A stretch of 64,000 bases of DNA from Terebella lapidaria (GCA_949152475.1 OX424559.1:14291809-14355808), one strand, 5' to 3'. Shown: positions 50,735-63,589, numbered from the stretch's first letter. A program made the numbers and translations. The notes: generated by a model not told the origin, from the sequence alone.

Positions 50735-51788
50735 TTACTTGTAGCATCAAACACATTGAGTGTCGCGGTTAGTCTGGCACTACATGGTCTATGATAATAA
50801 TATGAAAAACTAGATTACGTATGTGGAACAGAATATCGAACTCTTGGCATCGCACAGTTCATAATTATGGTACTTTAGCAGGATTTCACAATATAGATCA
50901 TAGATTAGGTGTTGCCCGTCACGGAAAGCTATACAACCAAGCGTTGACTTAGATAAAATGTAATCAAATATATACATTAAGTAAGCAACATGTAATCAAG
51001 TAAAAGTAATCAAATAGACATCTCCCGTCTGAATAATATTATTCCACCTCTTGTCATCGCCTTATATTACACCCTTTGGTGAAGTGATGATGTGCATTTG
51101 TGAAATCCAATGCATTTTGTTATGTTTCATACGTAAATCCCAGACAATATGTATTATATTACCAAAGGTATGCATATATGGGAAACATATTTTGAGTGAA
51201 TGTATATAATGCCGCTCCTACCCCCTCCCCTGGAGATATACTGTCTGCAGCGGGGAGTCGTTTGTGTATGTGTATATATATGAGAGGTCCATAGGCTAAA
51301 GTCAACCAAAGACAAAATTCTAGATGCGGATCCTTTCATACTAAAAGCAGGAAAAACAGAACCTTTAGCTGCCTAACGGCTGAGGGGTTTTAAGGCTTCT
51401 CGTTGAGGATGTATCTTCGCCGACCCTGTAGATATATTCAAGATATATACCGGGTATTGTGTGGGTCTGTGAAGTGAAACCGTATTTATATAGACATGTA
51501 TATATTCTGGCCGAAACGTTATCTCCTGTAAAGTAAATCGCAGTTCGAGGTCATCTTCCTCGATCTATCTCCATTATATCTTTGCAATCTGAGAATGAGA
51601 TACATTCCTGAGATTCGATATTTCACATCGTTGTTTCCCCCAACAAATAACCAGGTATATGTTTTCTTGTGAAATTTGGTATTAATAGAGTGGTTCCATG
51701 TCATAGGTGTCCATTTGAATATTAATGTATAACTAGGGATATCATAAGCAGGGAGAATCCAGGATAAGACACGCGGGTGCTCTGATTT

Positions 51789-51902
51789 TAGTGAGCGAGT
51801 GAGTAGAGTCGGTTTTGAGGAACCGTACCACAAAACTCCACCCCCTCACACACCACACTCGAGAAAACTATGCAATATATACTTTCTGACTCGCTCACTA
51901 AC
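51789..51902. repeat. Small inverted repeat with gtgagcgagtgag arms
   Basis: 'tagtgagcgagtgagt' at about 51789-51804 faces 'tgactcgctcacta' at about 51887-51900. The arm recalls the 'gtgagtgagtgagt' start of a repeat frequent in gastropods, but the rest does not match it well. Likely a foldback scrap. Confidence 0.4.
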
Positions 51903-53830
51903 AACTACGAAGTACACTGAGAATAGAATGACTCTCCAAATATTCAACTCCACCCCCTATAAATATGTAGTGTTATACTCACTTTGCCCTTCTGTGGCTT
52001 GGTTTAGACCTTACAAGATTAAGTCATTACTTCGTATCTGTTTACGTTAGTATTCACGAGTTCGATATTTTTGGACATCATGGATAATTATAAGGATTTA
52101 TTATTAGACATTATCACCAGGAATTATCAGATATAATATCAGGAATTTTTAATATCAAGACTACATTATCAGGACCACCTTATATATGGCTACACATGGG
52201 GTTCATGTATTTCATACAGTTTTCTCAATTTACCTGACACTGGATATCAAGATTAGATAACAAACTTTGTTTTGTTAGCTCGGAATACTTTGTACTTGGG
52301 TATTGGTTCCATATTAATTTATGAAGCTTCATCTAGGGGGTGAACATGATGAACAAGTGAGTTGAAATCAAAACGATTTCATTGCGCTCCCCTACATAGA
52401 GTATAATTTCCTTCCAAGAATTCCGTTTTTAATGATTCAATTTATTTTCAATTACTTGATAATGCATAGTGTTTTCGTATTACTTTTGATTTCCTGTTGA
52501 CACGAAAGTTTTCTACACAATCGTATTAATAAAATGTAACAATGCCACGTGTACCATTAAAGTACATTGTATATTTGTTCTGATATATTTTATACTTATT
52601 TCATCACTATGTCCATATACACATATGTTTTTCTAGCGACTAGTAAGCCATGTGTGGCTGGAGGTATCAAATGTATTAGAATGTTTTTATGTTATGTGTA
52701 CATTGGACACTCCAAAAAGAAAAATATGAAGAGCGAGGGCGAAAGCTACGGATCACAATTGCAATTAATTTATATGATTCATGATTGAATCACACGTGCA
52801 GATAAAAACAATTGTAATCATGTACGTGAGTATACATTATTACAAAGTGTCGCAAACCACTCAAGTCATCATATGGGGATCGAAACAAAGCCAGCCCGAA
52901 TCTTTATATGCAGAATGGGATAATTCACATCAGCGTTTCATCGAACATTTTATCAATACAAAGCATTGTTGTGATGCTGTATGTAAGCCAATTATATAAC
53001 ACTGAAGATGATTCAGTGCATGGATTTTGTTCGAACTAATAACATTCTTAAATAACAAGTTCAGACTCGAATTCACCATGTTGTAAGGGGGTGTTGGTAT
53101 ATCTATCAGTTTCGAGTGGTAAAATTCCTAATATGAATTGAGCAACTAGGGAACGGTTTCTGTTATTCATGCAACAATTTATGTAATCTTCTAAGCATGG
53201 GTTAGATTTAAATGATACAGTATGTATATGCGTAATTGTGGGTTTTTTTCCCCATCGATAGTTTCCAGTCTTTCTCATTCAATCTCATAAGGTTTTCTTC
53301 GATGTCTTTTATGTTGTGTACCTTCCTATTTATAAAAACATCATCCTTGTCTAAAAGCGAAAATATTTCTTTTAATTCAAAGCACCAATTTTGCTACATA
53401 GTTCACAGTCATAATTAAACTTTTTTCAGAAGCCTTTCATCATCCATACAAACCAGTTTTGTTCCGATATTTTAACACTGAAATAAGCCTGCTATATTTA
53501 CGGCATAACCACCCTAAGTCACCATAAATATCAGACATAGGAGCAAATTAATGAACACAAGATAATATCGCAGTGGTCTATTTTAAAAGATTCATTTTGA
53601 TACATCAATAAAACAAGGAAATACCTCTGTAAATTAATGGTACACGGATATTTTTCCTGGCCCCCTTGGGGATTGGATTTATTATTGCAAATTTCCAAGA
53701 TGAAGGCAGACTATTACTATCAAATAAAGATTCAAACAGTTTATATATGACAAGATATACACCAGGACATTTAATAAGTTAATTTGGAATACAATCCAGT
53801 CGTACTGCGTTTTTTATTTAAGTTTGCTTA
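51903..53830. other. Unassigned AT-rich DNA with a Penelope-like scrap
   Basis: No gene is recognised. At 52267-52311, 'ttttgttagctcggaatact' and 'acttgggtattggttcc' match the last 45 bp of the Penelope-like 3' end. Nothing else here aligns with the rest of the window by eye. Confidence 0.45.
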
Positions 53831-53835
53831 ATGTG

Positions 53836-54150
53836 AAGGGAAGTTTTTATATAGCGCTTTTCCGGGAATCTGCTGAAAGCGCTTCTCAATTATCAACCTT
53901 GATTTATGGCCGAGGAACCAATTTCTGACACCCTGGGGTCCATAGACAATCACCTACTAGTATTTGTTAGACACTTTTTGCTGGCACTAGATGACTAGGA
54001 CACATGTACATTTGCCAACATTGCCAATCAGGTACTCAAGATTCAACTTATAAGACTACGTTAACGGGGACATTTTGTGGTACACACCTTGCCGAAGGGT
54101 AGACAGTCAGCACACCAACACCAGCGTCGCAGCTCGAACCAGACCCCCTC
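53836..54150 (+). mobile_element. Widespread metazoan-type interspersed repeat ('tatatagcgctttt')
   Basis: Starts 'tttttatatagcgcttttcc', then 'gctgaaagcgctt' (an AAGCGCTT inverted pair), a middle with 'ctggggtcca', and ends 'agctcgaaccagacc', whose reverse resembles a B box (ggttcgagct). This head-to-tail pattern is familiar from short interspersed repeats in many invertebrate and fish genomes. I cannot name the family. No coding capacity. Confidence 0.5.
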
Positions 54151-54454
54151 ACCTGCATCATAATCATTTGTTTTTTCTTAATTAATATCTACATTATAAA
54201 CTGTTTCAAAGAAACAATTATTCATAATTTAGAATAAAAGATTTTGAATGGTCAGACAAAGTTTTATCATATGCTGCTGCAAAGCTTTTGGTTATTCATC
54301 AAACTATATTTGGCTCACTTACAAAACCTTAATCACACTTCACAGTACTTGGAATATTTTCATGCTTAGATGGTCAAAGATTTTTCAAATATTTTTAGGT
54401 ATTTGTAGACGTTCGTACTATTTCATTTATATTATGAATATTCGGTATTGCCTT

Positions 54455-54810
54455 GCGAAGAATCCTAAATATTTATCAAATCAAGACCGAACAATCACAA
54501 GTCTGTTCATCATTTCTAGTACATAATTTGTCCTAAATCACAGATGCAAAGTTTTCTTTCTTAGACATTTAATTCCATGAGAATGTAATTTGTTCATTAC
54601 ACTAGGTTTTGTAACTTATTTTAGTTTTTCAGTATTATCTTTCAGATGACCATAAATGTTTATCAAATTTAGATCTAACAATCACAAATTTGTTTTTCAT
54701 TTCTAGCGCATATTTGTTCCAAATCTGCCCTGTTTGTATGACAGATGCAAATTTTCTTTCTTAGACATGTGTTTCCATAGAAAATGTAATCTGTTCAATC
54801 TGATTGTGTT
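54455..54810 (+). repeat. 187-bp tandem duplication
   Basis: 'aatcctaaatatttatcaaa...aacaatcacaa...tttctagtaca...cagatgcaaagttttctttcttagacat' repeats 187 bp later (54642-54810) with about 20% differences. The second copy has about 20 extra bases ('tctgccctgtttgtatg'). Confidence 0.75.
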
Positions 54811-54934
54811 TTGTTTGTTTATTATTATACCTCAAAGACTGATAAACAGAACATGCATGCAGATGTATACGGTGCGATAGCACACAACGAGTCATTTGAA
54901 TGTCATGAATATTGAGGCGCATCCTGATACTGTC

Positions 54935-55590
54935 TTATTGTCCATTGTCACGGCTGAAATTGCTTTTAATCCTAGAGTGGCAGTTTGGTGAGAATTTGTC
55001 GTCCAGTACATAACGCACGACACAGATGTTCCGTTCAGCATAAACGTTCTTCACTCGCGTTAGAGGGTCATTGTGTTTGTTCGTGTAGCCTTTTGTACAC
55101 TTATGGAAGAGATTCATATAAAATTGCTTTGCTATTAGAGAATGACAGAATATTTGTGAAATATGACGATATTAGATCTGTTTGCTAAATGTCTGTGGAT
55201 GAACGTATGTTGTGAATAGACGTGTGTTTCTACAGAATTTGCTCTGATCCAGGGCTGCCTTCCTGTATTTTTCGAGATTGTCCAGTAATCTTTTGGTAAG
55301 GGAAACCGACTGGACACCGTAAGAAAGAACATGACGCAGTGGTGTGTGTATCTTACAGCATCTGGGACATCACACCGGAGAACAAGTTTTACGGCATACA
55401 GTTTTTTACATGTGACTGACCACCTTTACCCAAGGTCACACCTAAGTAATCAAGAATTTCAGATTCTCTTAGCTGAACACCATTCAGGAACCAGGTCGGA
55501 TGTGGCACCAAGGATTGTGGACGGAAGACAGCACATGCCGTCTTACTCGAGTTGAGTCCATGTGACTCTCTGAGATTGGAGTCCTCCAGT
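54935..55590 (-). pseudogene. LINE reverse transcriptase C-terminal fragment, broken
   Basis: Read on the minus strand. One frame from about 55585 gives NLRESHGLNSSKTACAVF, then PTWFLNGVQL, then YLGVTLGKGG, the RT thumb region. A second frame (about 55335-55175) gives VLSYGVQSVSLTKRLLDN, then KYRKAALDQSKFCRNTRL, and a third (55117-54935) gives the downstream tail NLFHKCTKGY...VVRYVLDD. All match the usual order after RT in Jockey/I-group LINEs of molluscs, with at least two frame changes. The catalytic palm and endonuclease are missing. It abuts the Penelope-like 3' end at 55604. Confidence 0.75.
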
Positions 55591-55932
55591 CAAGTCATCC
55601 TCGTAATAGACGTGGAATCAATACCCAGTATTAAGTATTCCGAGCAAACAAAACAGGGTCCGTTATCCAATCTCATAGTCCGGGGACAGGAAGTCATATC
55701 AGGCATACGAAGTGAGAGAAAACCAAAATGACAGGGAAACTCATGAACCCCCAAAAATGGCCATTAGGAGGTGAAATTAGGTGTTCTGGAAAGAGTGAGC
55801 ATCTCCTGCCCCACTAGTGACACCCGTCATGAAGTCCCCAAAATTAACATGAAAACAGATCTAGTTGCATGGCAGACATGGATTTGGTGTATTCATCAAC
55901 CAGATCATGATGACGTTCATAGAATTTCTTAA

Positions 55933-56762
55933 GGATTGATCGCATGTAATTATCATGAACCTGGAAACGACCGGCTGTCCATTCACTTATAACGTAAATA
56001 TAAAGGTAACAAATTCATACATTTACATACTTCCAATCAACGTGAAACTTCGTTTTTCTGATTGTTAGCCATCAAAGATTACCAACCGAGACTCCGTTTC
56101 TTACTGAGCATAATTAAATATGTTGAAATCATCTTTTTCATATGTCATTTTCCGACCTATTTCTCTGTAGACAGAGTTCACTCAAAACAGGGCGAGTGAA
56201 AGGATTATGTTGTACAACGCATATCTAGTGATGCTAGTAAAACTCACGGGTGATATGCACTCGGGTGCACCGAAGTGTTTGGGATTAAGAATGTTCCGCT
56301 CATTGTATTCATCTCACAGAAAGTATAGCCCTAGATATTCTCATTATTTTGACCCCAACAAAGTATACAAGCTATAGGTGTTTGTGCACCGAGGTGTTTG
56401 GGATTAAGAATGTTCAGCTCATTGTATTCATCTCACAGAAAGTATAGCCCTAAATATTCTCATTACCACAACAAAGTATACATATACACAGCAACCAGTG
56501 TTTGTCAAGCAGAACAAAAGAATGTTCCTTTTGGTGAAACGTATAAAATGATTTATCTAATCATCGAATTGCACAGCTTCCGCGATATTATTAATGAAAC
56601 CATGTGTCGGTTGATCATCCATAAGTATATGTGTGTGTGCTGGCCAAGCTTTGGGTCAGAGGATTGTATCGTCTTAATTATTTTGTTACCTACACTGTCA
56701 CATTATGAGTCAATGGGAAAATGCCTCACCGCAGTCACTGGTATATTACGTGCAATCAGTCC
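55933..56762. mobile_element. 830-bp TTAA transposon (Kolobok/piggyBac-type), non-autonomous
   Basis: Sits inside the Penelope-like fragment. TTAA is present at both joints (55929-55932 and 56763-56766), while the intact copy at 16647-17330 has one. Inverted ends: left GGATTGATCGCATGTAAT, right reversed GGACTGATTGCACGTAAT. 5'-GG...CC-3' ends with TTAA fit Kolobok better than piggyBac (CCY ends). The 122-codon frame at 56398-56766 runs off the end and resembles no transposase. It contains a 119-bp tandem duplication. Confidence 0.8.
56262..56490 (+). repeat. 119-bp tandem duplication inside the TTAA element
   Basis: 'gtgtttgggattaagaatgt...tcacagaaagtatagcccta' at 56275 recurs at 56394, about 95% identical, with a small indel near 'attttgacc'. 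It is younger than the element itself. Confidence 0.85.
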
Positions 56763-57121
56763 TTAAACGCAGCTATAAGTCTTGGTAAAACATATCCTTG
56801 TCGCAGCAGTCTAGATACTAGCTGGGCACTTCGATAGACAAAGTCCTCATATTTGCAACTAGCTCTGGAATTGCGTATAAGTTGAGAAACAAACACACCA
56901 TATGCCGGTGACATAGGAATGTTGCTGCTTAGAAAAAGGAAATTGACTATGGAAAATTTTAAATCATCACGTTTGTCACATTATCTAGTTGACAGGTTAG
57001 AATCATTATCAATCTCCAACCTCAGGTCTAGATATTTGGAAAAATTAGCGGAGTCTGTAGTATCCTCAATTTCAAGTTCCTTAGGATATATGACATCCAA
57101 ATAATTACCAAACTTGGGATT

Positions 57122-59323
57122 ATTTAGCGACAATAATCATCTATGTATCGGAAAGTGAAATTAAAATTACATGTTAGTTTCTTGGAACCTCCTCGTTCTA
57201 AATGTTGGGTAAAATTTCATTCATATGAGTATAGAAACAGGTCTGTAACAGAACACATTGTATTTTTGCACACTGATTTTCACACCTCATGTGGGGTTCG
57301 ACAGTATGTCAACTATCTCTTGGTAGATCACATTGAATTTGATGTGAAAGGGAGACGATAAACCTCATTGTCTTCTTCCTTCAACAATCAACACTTCATC
57401 ACTGAGAATGTAGTTCCACTTTATCTGAGCCGATAATCCTTTACTCCAGTGAAACAATCCTCGACCAACAAGGTTCTGGGATACTGTTGAAAGATGTGTA
57501 CTATTTTATATCAACAAATAAAAGAGAGTGGTCAGAGCGTCTGGGGGCCAGCTCAGGTATGACATGATTTGTTCGGCCATGTCCACGAATATAACCAACA
57601 GCGGAACTACATTCATTTGATTTACATGTGAAATTATCATTATCAAAACGGCCATTCAATACACAAAAAAATGTTCAATACAATATTCTCCTTGTGTGTG
57701 TGTGTTTGACAAAATTAATTGGATATCCAGCTTGGATCGTATCGTCAACCTTTTCAAAGATATGGCGAAATGTAATCTCGCATTACACAAAATGTTCCTC
57801 ACCTCCAAGCGGTTTAACTCTTGCCCTGTCTGTGGGTCCGAGTGAGCATTTTTCTTTCAAATGGATTTGTCATACCTCATTATAGCAATACATGGGCCAA
57901 TCGATAAGCGGCATGGAGAGAAATTGATAAAACAGCATGGATAGAATATAGGGGATGATGATTTTGTGCCACCCCCCCCCCCCCCCAACTGCAATCCATG
58001 CACAGTGCCTTGCAGCATCACACATGTGGGGGTATTTGACATTGTTAGACAGGGATGTGACCTTGGATGTTGTACGTTATTATCTAAATTACATACTGAA
58101 CCGGACTGTTGTACCATTGGATAAGGTATCCAGTGTTATGCTGTCAGAGGATATCACACTTCAAATACAAATTATGACAAAAATGTATAGAATATAAAAT
58201 ACTAGTGTTCTACCTTCTGCCCGTGACATATGAAACATCGACTGATAAAACGATCAACCTATTTTGTGAAATTCAATCCATTCTACTTTTTACAACATAA
58301 TTTCATACAACATGATACGAATGTTAATTATACTGCAATAAACGTGTATGGGATATTTCTACTATGACCTATATTTCTAGGTATATGAGCACTTCATTGC
58401 GTGGAAAATAAACTGTCAGAAATAGCAAAGCATATATCATAGCCATATATGTCGGGGATCCATAAGACGGAGCAGATTTTTGTAGGTGTTTCTTATCTAC
58501 ATTCAGAGCACGGAAAACATTAGCTGCTTGAATCGTTCCATGATCTCCTAGCGAGATTCTGCAGCTAGATGTCTGAATTTGTCCACTGTTACACATATTA
58601 ATTTTTCTAATGTATCCTTGCTCGTCATCTCATGTATCCTAATTGAGAAAATATATTACTCTTTAATGCTAGAATATTGGTGCTTATTCACAGCGGTCAT
58701 TTGCAGTGCAGTGGATATTATTGAGACATTTGACTATATCATTATTACCAAAAATGGAACCAGTAATAGAAAGTTTGATAGACTCTTGCTTCTGCTTTAT
58801 TCAGAGGGATATTGCATATTTAGGTTTGAGATTTTGAGATACAAATCTCAATTTGTGATTCAAATGTCAATAGAAGTGATGCCCTATGCTGAGTATTTCA
58901 TGAACAATTTATTAACTTTGTATTGGCAGCGACACGAGGAATACAAACGTTATACTCCAAGATGTTTGTAACGTCATTTGATTCATTCTACAATTTTGAG
59001 CTTTGTCACTCTGTCTGGACAGAGCAATACTGAACTCAAGTGACCATCTTCATTCCTCAGGCTTTTTTCGCTTTATATATGATACATGTGACATTTTTGG
59101 TCAATTTTGCAGCAAAGAATGACAAAATTTCCCTGAAAATGGAGAGTAGATTTTGAAGAAAGAAGATGGGAGAGGCAATAAAATGAGTGGATGAATGCAG
59201 GCAGATCGTTATGTGGCATCGCCGAAGGCAGGAACATTGACGATAGAGTGTGAATGCGAGACTAATGACTCCTGTCCTGGAGCACAATCAATTTTGGGGA
59301 TACTTCGGGATTGTGTGTGCTTG
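57122..59323. other. Unassigned AT-rich DNA, one unexplained frame
   Basis: No recognised gene. A 130-codon plus-strand frame at 58579-58971 is hydrophobic near its start (VSLLVISCILI, LFTAVICSAVDIIE) and matches nothing I know. The base composition is no different from its surroundings, so chance is likely. A 15-C run lies at 57972-57986. Confidence 0.4.
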
Positions 59324-59460
59324 TAGTTTCCCTGGCATTTTTGTTTTCTCTCACTTCGTATGCGTGATATGACTTTCTGTCCCAGGACTATGATATTGGA
59401 TCACGGATCCTGTTTTGTTTGCTTGGAATACTTAATACTGGGTATTGATTCCACGTCTAT
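59324..59460 (+). mobile_element. Penelope-like 3'-end-only copy
   Basis: 'agtttccctggcatttttgt', 'ctcacttcgtatgcgtgata' and 'ctgggtattgattccacgtc' match the 3' terminus of the 16647/55604 elements, ending exactly in 'ccacgtctat'. The upstream half of the 190-bp 3' end is missing. Confidence 0.75.
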
Positions 59461-59579
59461 ACACCTGATTACAGAAATTACTTGTATGAGACTTTATACT
59501 TTATATTGTATAAAAAAGTGAAGGAATTAGATTTTTAGTTTTGGTACCAGAGAGGATATTAAACATGTATAGCGTTATG

Positions 59580-60010
59580 ATTTGTACTGTATATATGAAA
59601 GCTCATCCTAATCATGTGGATATTCGGGGTCATAAGACACTTGTGACGAAAGGAAATGCGCAAGTCGTTCTCACAATAAAACCACATTGTACATTGAATC
59701 AGATAAACACTCATACATTAGCCGGATTGCTGACATAACCACAACAAATATAATTGATTTGAGCTCATTATTTACCACGATGAAATTGTGACCTTGTGTT
59801 ATGTATTGCAGGAAAAATATCTAAACTCTGTAATAGCTGGATACTCAAGCATGCATTCGCGGTATTCCAAGATATTCGTAAAACGTTTGATTAGTTTTGT
59901 AATTGACATTTTGTGGTTTTGAGTGAACGGAACAAGATTGAGCTTCAGTGGCCAATTCGGTTTCCCAGTGATCGGCCTCTTTGATCTGGTGAAAGTGACG
60001 TTTTATCATC
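59580..60010 (+). repeat. Repeat C, first copy
   Basis: Aligns with 63590-64000: 'catgtggatattcggggtca(t)aag', 'gctgacataa(a/c)cacaacaaat', 'ttgattagttttgtaattga', 'attttgtgg' and 'aattcggtttcccag' occur in order. The offset is about 4021 bp. Identity is roughly 70-75% by eye. Confidence 0.75.
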
Positions 60011-63000
60011 CTGCCAGCGGGAGGAATATATGTCCTATTGACAGTCTACGGATATTTCCGTGATGTGGTTTTATCTTCAGCAGTCAATAAGGGAGGAAGG
60101 AAAGAGAAAGATGGCGAGTCAGGTCTTGCAGCCTATATTGCGAGGGAGAGTGACATTTAACGAAACACGTAACTATGTTATTTTTTTGCATTTCACCTTG
60201 ATGATGTTGGGAACTAGCAATAGTTCTGTTGGAATAATCAGTTCTGGTGGTTAAGTGTGAACACGTACTGGGTTGAACTTCTTTCTTTCTCCTAAGGGGT
60301 AACCTGACATTATTTTAATTGAGTTTAGAGATATAGTGACGTAAACTAAGTGCTTTACTACGACGGTGCATTTTTTGTTATTAGCCATGACGACGAACAG
60401 TGATCAATGTCTGACCATAACTTCATTCCGTTTACCAACATCGTTCGTGTATACTGTTTTGATGTGATTAGACATAGAGAGAGAATCGACCGTAGTAAGA
60501 TGATTTTTCAATATCAGCAATTTTGTCCCCAAGCACAACAATATTCAATTACTTGTTCAATGAGACTGTGATATGCCAACCTTTATTTTTTTTGACAGTA
60601 AGTATATTCCAGCTACCTTGAAAGACACGTGATTTTATTAAGGTGATGGGAACTTTTGCTGACACACAGCACAGACTTATCTGTATACATTCATAATTAT
60701 ATTAGGTACATCGCAAATGTTCATCCTTGTCTGAATTTTGGGCCACGAATCGAAAGTGTAATTAGTCCATATGCTTCGCGTCCAGATATAATATCTTACA
60801 CAGACATGTTATATGCAATTGACATTCATTAAAAACAAATTGGCATTCTAGAATATATCTGGAGGTAAGACGTTGGTATAAGTAAAGATATTTGACGAGT
60901 TGTTGGATAAATTCAGTCAAAGTGCAAGATGCAGATGGCTTTATTAAAATGGTATCATATATTCTGAGGGTGAATTGCTGTGGATAACAACTTTGATGGA
61001 CTCAACAACTTTGATTTCCGTGTTTTGCTGTACCAACGTTAAAATATCTGTGCACCGAGTATACCGTCGTTTTTGCTCAATTGTTCCCATTATATGGATT
61101 ACTTTTACTGAGATTTTCGCCACTATTATTACCCCCTGTCTGGAATATATGGACCATACTTTAGGGCCATGAGCATATATCTTAGTTTCAAAGCGATATT
61201 GGCAGAAAGTAACATGTCTTGCCATGCATTTCTGACCGAACGAAGAAGAGAAGGTACATATACACACCAGTTATAGCTGCGCACCTGATTTGTTCAATAG
61301 GTTCCCCTTTCTCATTGAGTTTATTTTCTCTGGTGGAGACCATTTCAGTTTGATGACTTAACCATCATTCCAGGTGCTTTCTATCGCATGATGCATCACG
61401 ATTCCAGGTTATTCGTATAACCAGGAATTGTGCACGACGCACAAAAAAAACAAAACGGCTGCTAGCACTGCCAAATGTTTGATTTACTCAAATAATTCAC
61501 CATAGTTTGTTTAGTAACCGATGTCATTGGGCATATTTGTTGTTGATTTGGAACAAACATTTTTTTTCATTGTAAATTTATGGCCCACATGATGATTATA
61601 TTCAAGATTTGATGATACTGATGATATGAAATAATGTATCGCTAACATCATTGCTATATATTTTTTTGGATTCCAAACAACACCTTCCTTGATGCACACT
61701 TGGGTTATATTTTGTAGGCTCTACATCAACAAAAAAGATTTGGATGAATTTTCCTATAAGTCTCTGCCATTGTCCCTTGACTTCCTTATCGGAGAAGAAA
61801 TATATGACTGGCAGTGCTTTTCTGCTTGTGGTTATCCGTGCTTACCCATAACAGTCTGTAGATACATGTTCCTCTGGGCGACCAAGTTTGAACTCGCTGG
61901 AAGAGAAGGCATATCAGTTCTATTTGTGGGTTTCGAGAGTCCACTAATTGTGGACTCGTTTCATCCCTCAAAAAAATGTCGCTCCTCTGCGACTCGCATG
62001 CCACCTATGTTTCTGATTGAAAACTACAGAGTATTTCAAAATGCAGTGTGTTGTCTCACAAATATGGCTAACGTTACGTTCGTGAAGAATATTACCATTC
62101 TCTAGTTTATTCTTGGGATACAGAGCTGCACAGTTTATGAGGTAATAATGATGTGTAATATGAGATACAGTTATCCAAAAGTGATTCAAGATTCAAGATA
62201 TTCCCAAAAGTAACATATTGGATTATTGGCTGGCAATATATGTCTTCATAAATTACAATATTGCAAGCCACATCAGCAAGGCGCCAGTGGAATAAGTTTT
62301 GCTAAATGATATGGGAGACGGAAATAGACACTTCAATGCATGTCTGAGACTGTGATATTACATTTTGAAGGAGAACTTCGTGCACTGAACAAATTTATTG
62401 CAACCGTTGGGTTTGACAGGAGATAGCAGCGCCACCAGTTGTCCGTCATAACATATATGATAAATAAGGTATATTTGAACAGTTCAAGATAAGTTTTACG
62501 AGGTTCAAGATAAGTAGAAGGGCAAAGACAAGACAACATGAAAAAAACATACATGGGAATGGATTGACGTGATGAAATCATTGAATGTGTAGTGTGGGAG
62601 AAGAAAAAAAGGACAATTGAAGACCAGGATTTATGTGATATACGTAAGACGAACGATTGCTACCTTGAACACAACAAATTCAGGCGTAGTTCGGCAAACT
62701 GAATCATACAAATTACCTTTTCAAACAAGGGGATCATATTCTCAGTTGGTAATATCGAGGTAAGAAAAAGGTTGGTTCAACATATAACATCACATGCTAC
62801 TAACCCCCCCCCCCCGCCCCCCACCCACCTGATATTTTCTATCAGTGTCGAACACTATGTACTATAATATCCACGACTCCAGCAGTATTTTTTATGGGAT
62901 AATCCATCCCACTGGATAATCATATATCATTTTTCGTTCCAATGTGTATGTCCTCCCATAACTATATATCTTGTCATCAACTGCTACTCGAGTGAACATA

Positions 63001-63589
63001 TCCTTATGTTTAGTAGGTCCATATCGCAAAGCCATTGTCGTAGATGTGGGCTTTCACTTTCCAAAGAATAACAGAATCTCTTAGCTTGGCTGTCTGATGT
63101 ATGAATTATTTTAAGGATTCTCACAAAGTCTGTGTTCCATTGTTGTCTGAATCCTTGTCATTTTTGCACATCGTCTTATGGTCGGTACAGATATCAATTG
63201 AAAGGCCATTGTTTTACATATAAACATATAATCTTACACATTATACTTACATTACACATCTTACTTACATTCAATTGTTATCACTGTAAGCAATTCTAAA
63301 TTCATAATATTGGGCAGGAAGACCACCACAAATTCTTTATATACACCACACAACAATAATACACTGTGACCTGCCACCTAATAGTACCTATATGATGTTG
63401 TTTTAACTTCGCCAATATTATATATAAATTGAATATTATTTCTCGGATTGGAAGACCCAAGTAAACGTTTTTTTACTATCGAAACCATACTGGCGTCATC
63501 ATGGCTAACGTCAGTCATATATATTTACCCAATGAACAGACAAATGATCATGATCCATTCTGGATACCAATTGTATTCCATGGTATAAG
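60011..63589. other. Spacer between C repeats, one unexplained frame
   Basis: No gene is recognised. The longest frame is 61689-62105 (138 codons, plus): FCRLYINKKDLDEFSYKSLP, GEEIYDWQCFSACGYPCLP and so on. It has six or more cysteines, is preceded by 'tatattttgtag' (a possible splice acceptor), and matches no family I know. It could be an exon or chance. A C-rich run lies at 62804-62823. If the C system is tandem, this 3.6 kb is the rest of one unit. Confidence 0.4.

Larger units (their letters stand above)
47961..51788. other. Unassigned AT-rich DNA, end of the array
   Basis: I find no clear match to array blocks and no gene. Small features only: a 41-bp tandem duplication at 48255-48336, an inverted pair AATGCAAATC/GATTTGCATT at 50267-50276 and 50297-50306 (each with an octamer ATGCAAAT), and a 15-G run at 50720-50734. 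Confidence 0.5.
55604..57121 (-). mobile_element. Penelope-like fragment split by a TTAA transposon
   Basis: Two parts, 55604-55932 and 56763-57121, join into the same 685-bp structure seen at 16647-17330: 3' end, stop region, then RT C-terminus with AYGVFVSQLI and KRDDL. Its far end, 'aatcccaagtttgg' on the minus strand at 57121, is the same base at which the 17330 copy stops. The copy is dead, lacking the catalytic RT domain, and carries in-frame breaks besides the 830-bp insertion. Confidence 0.75.
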
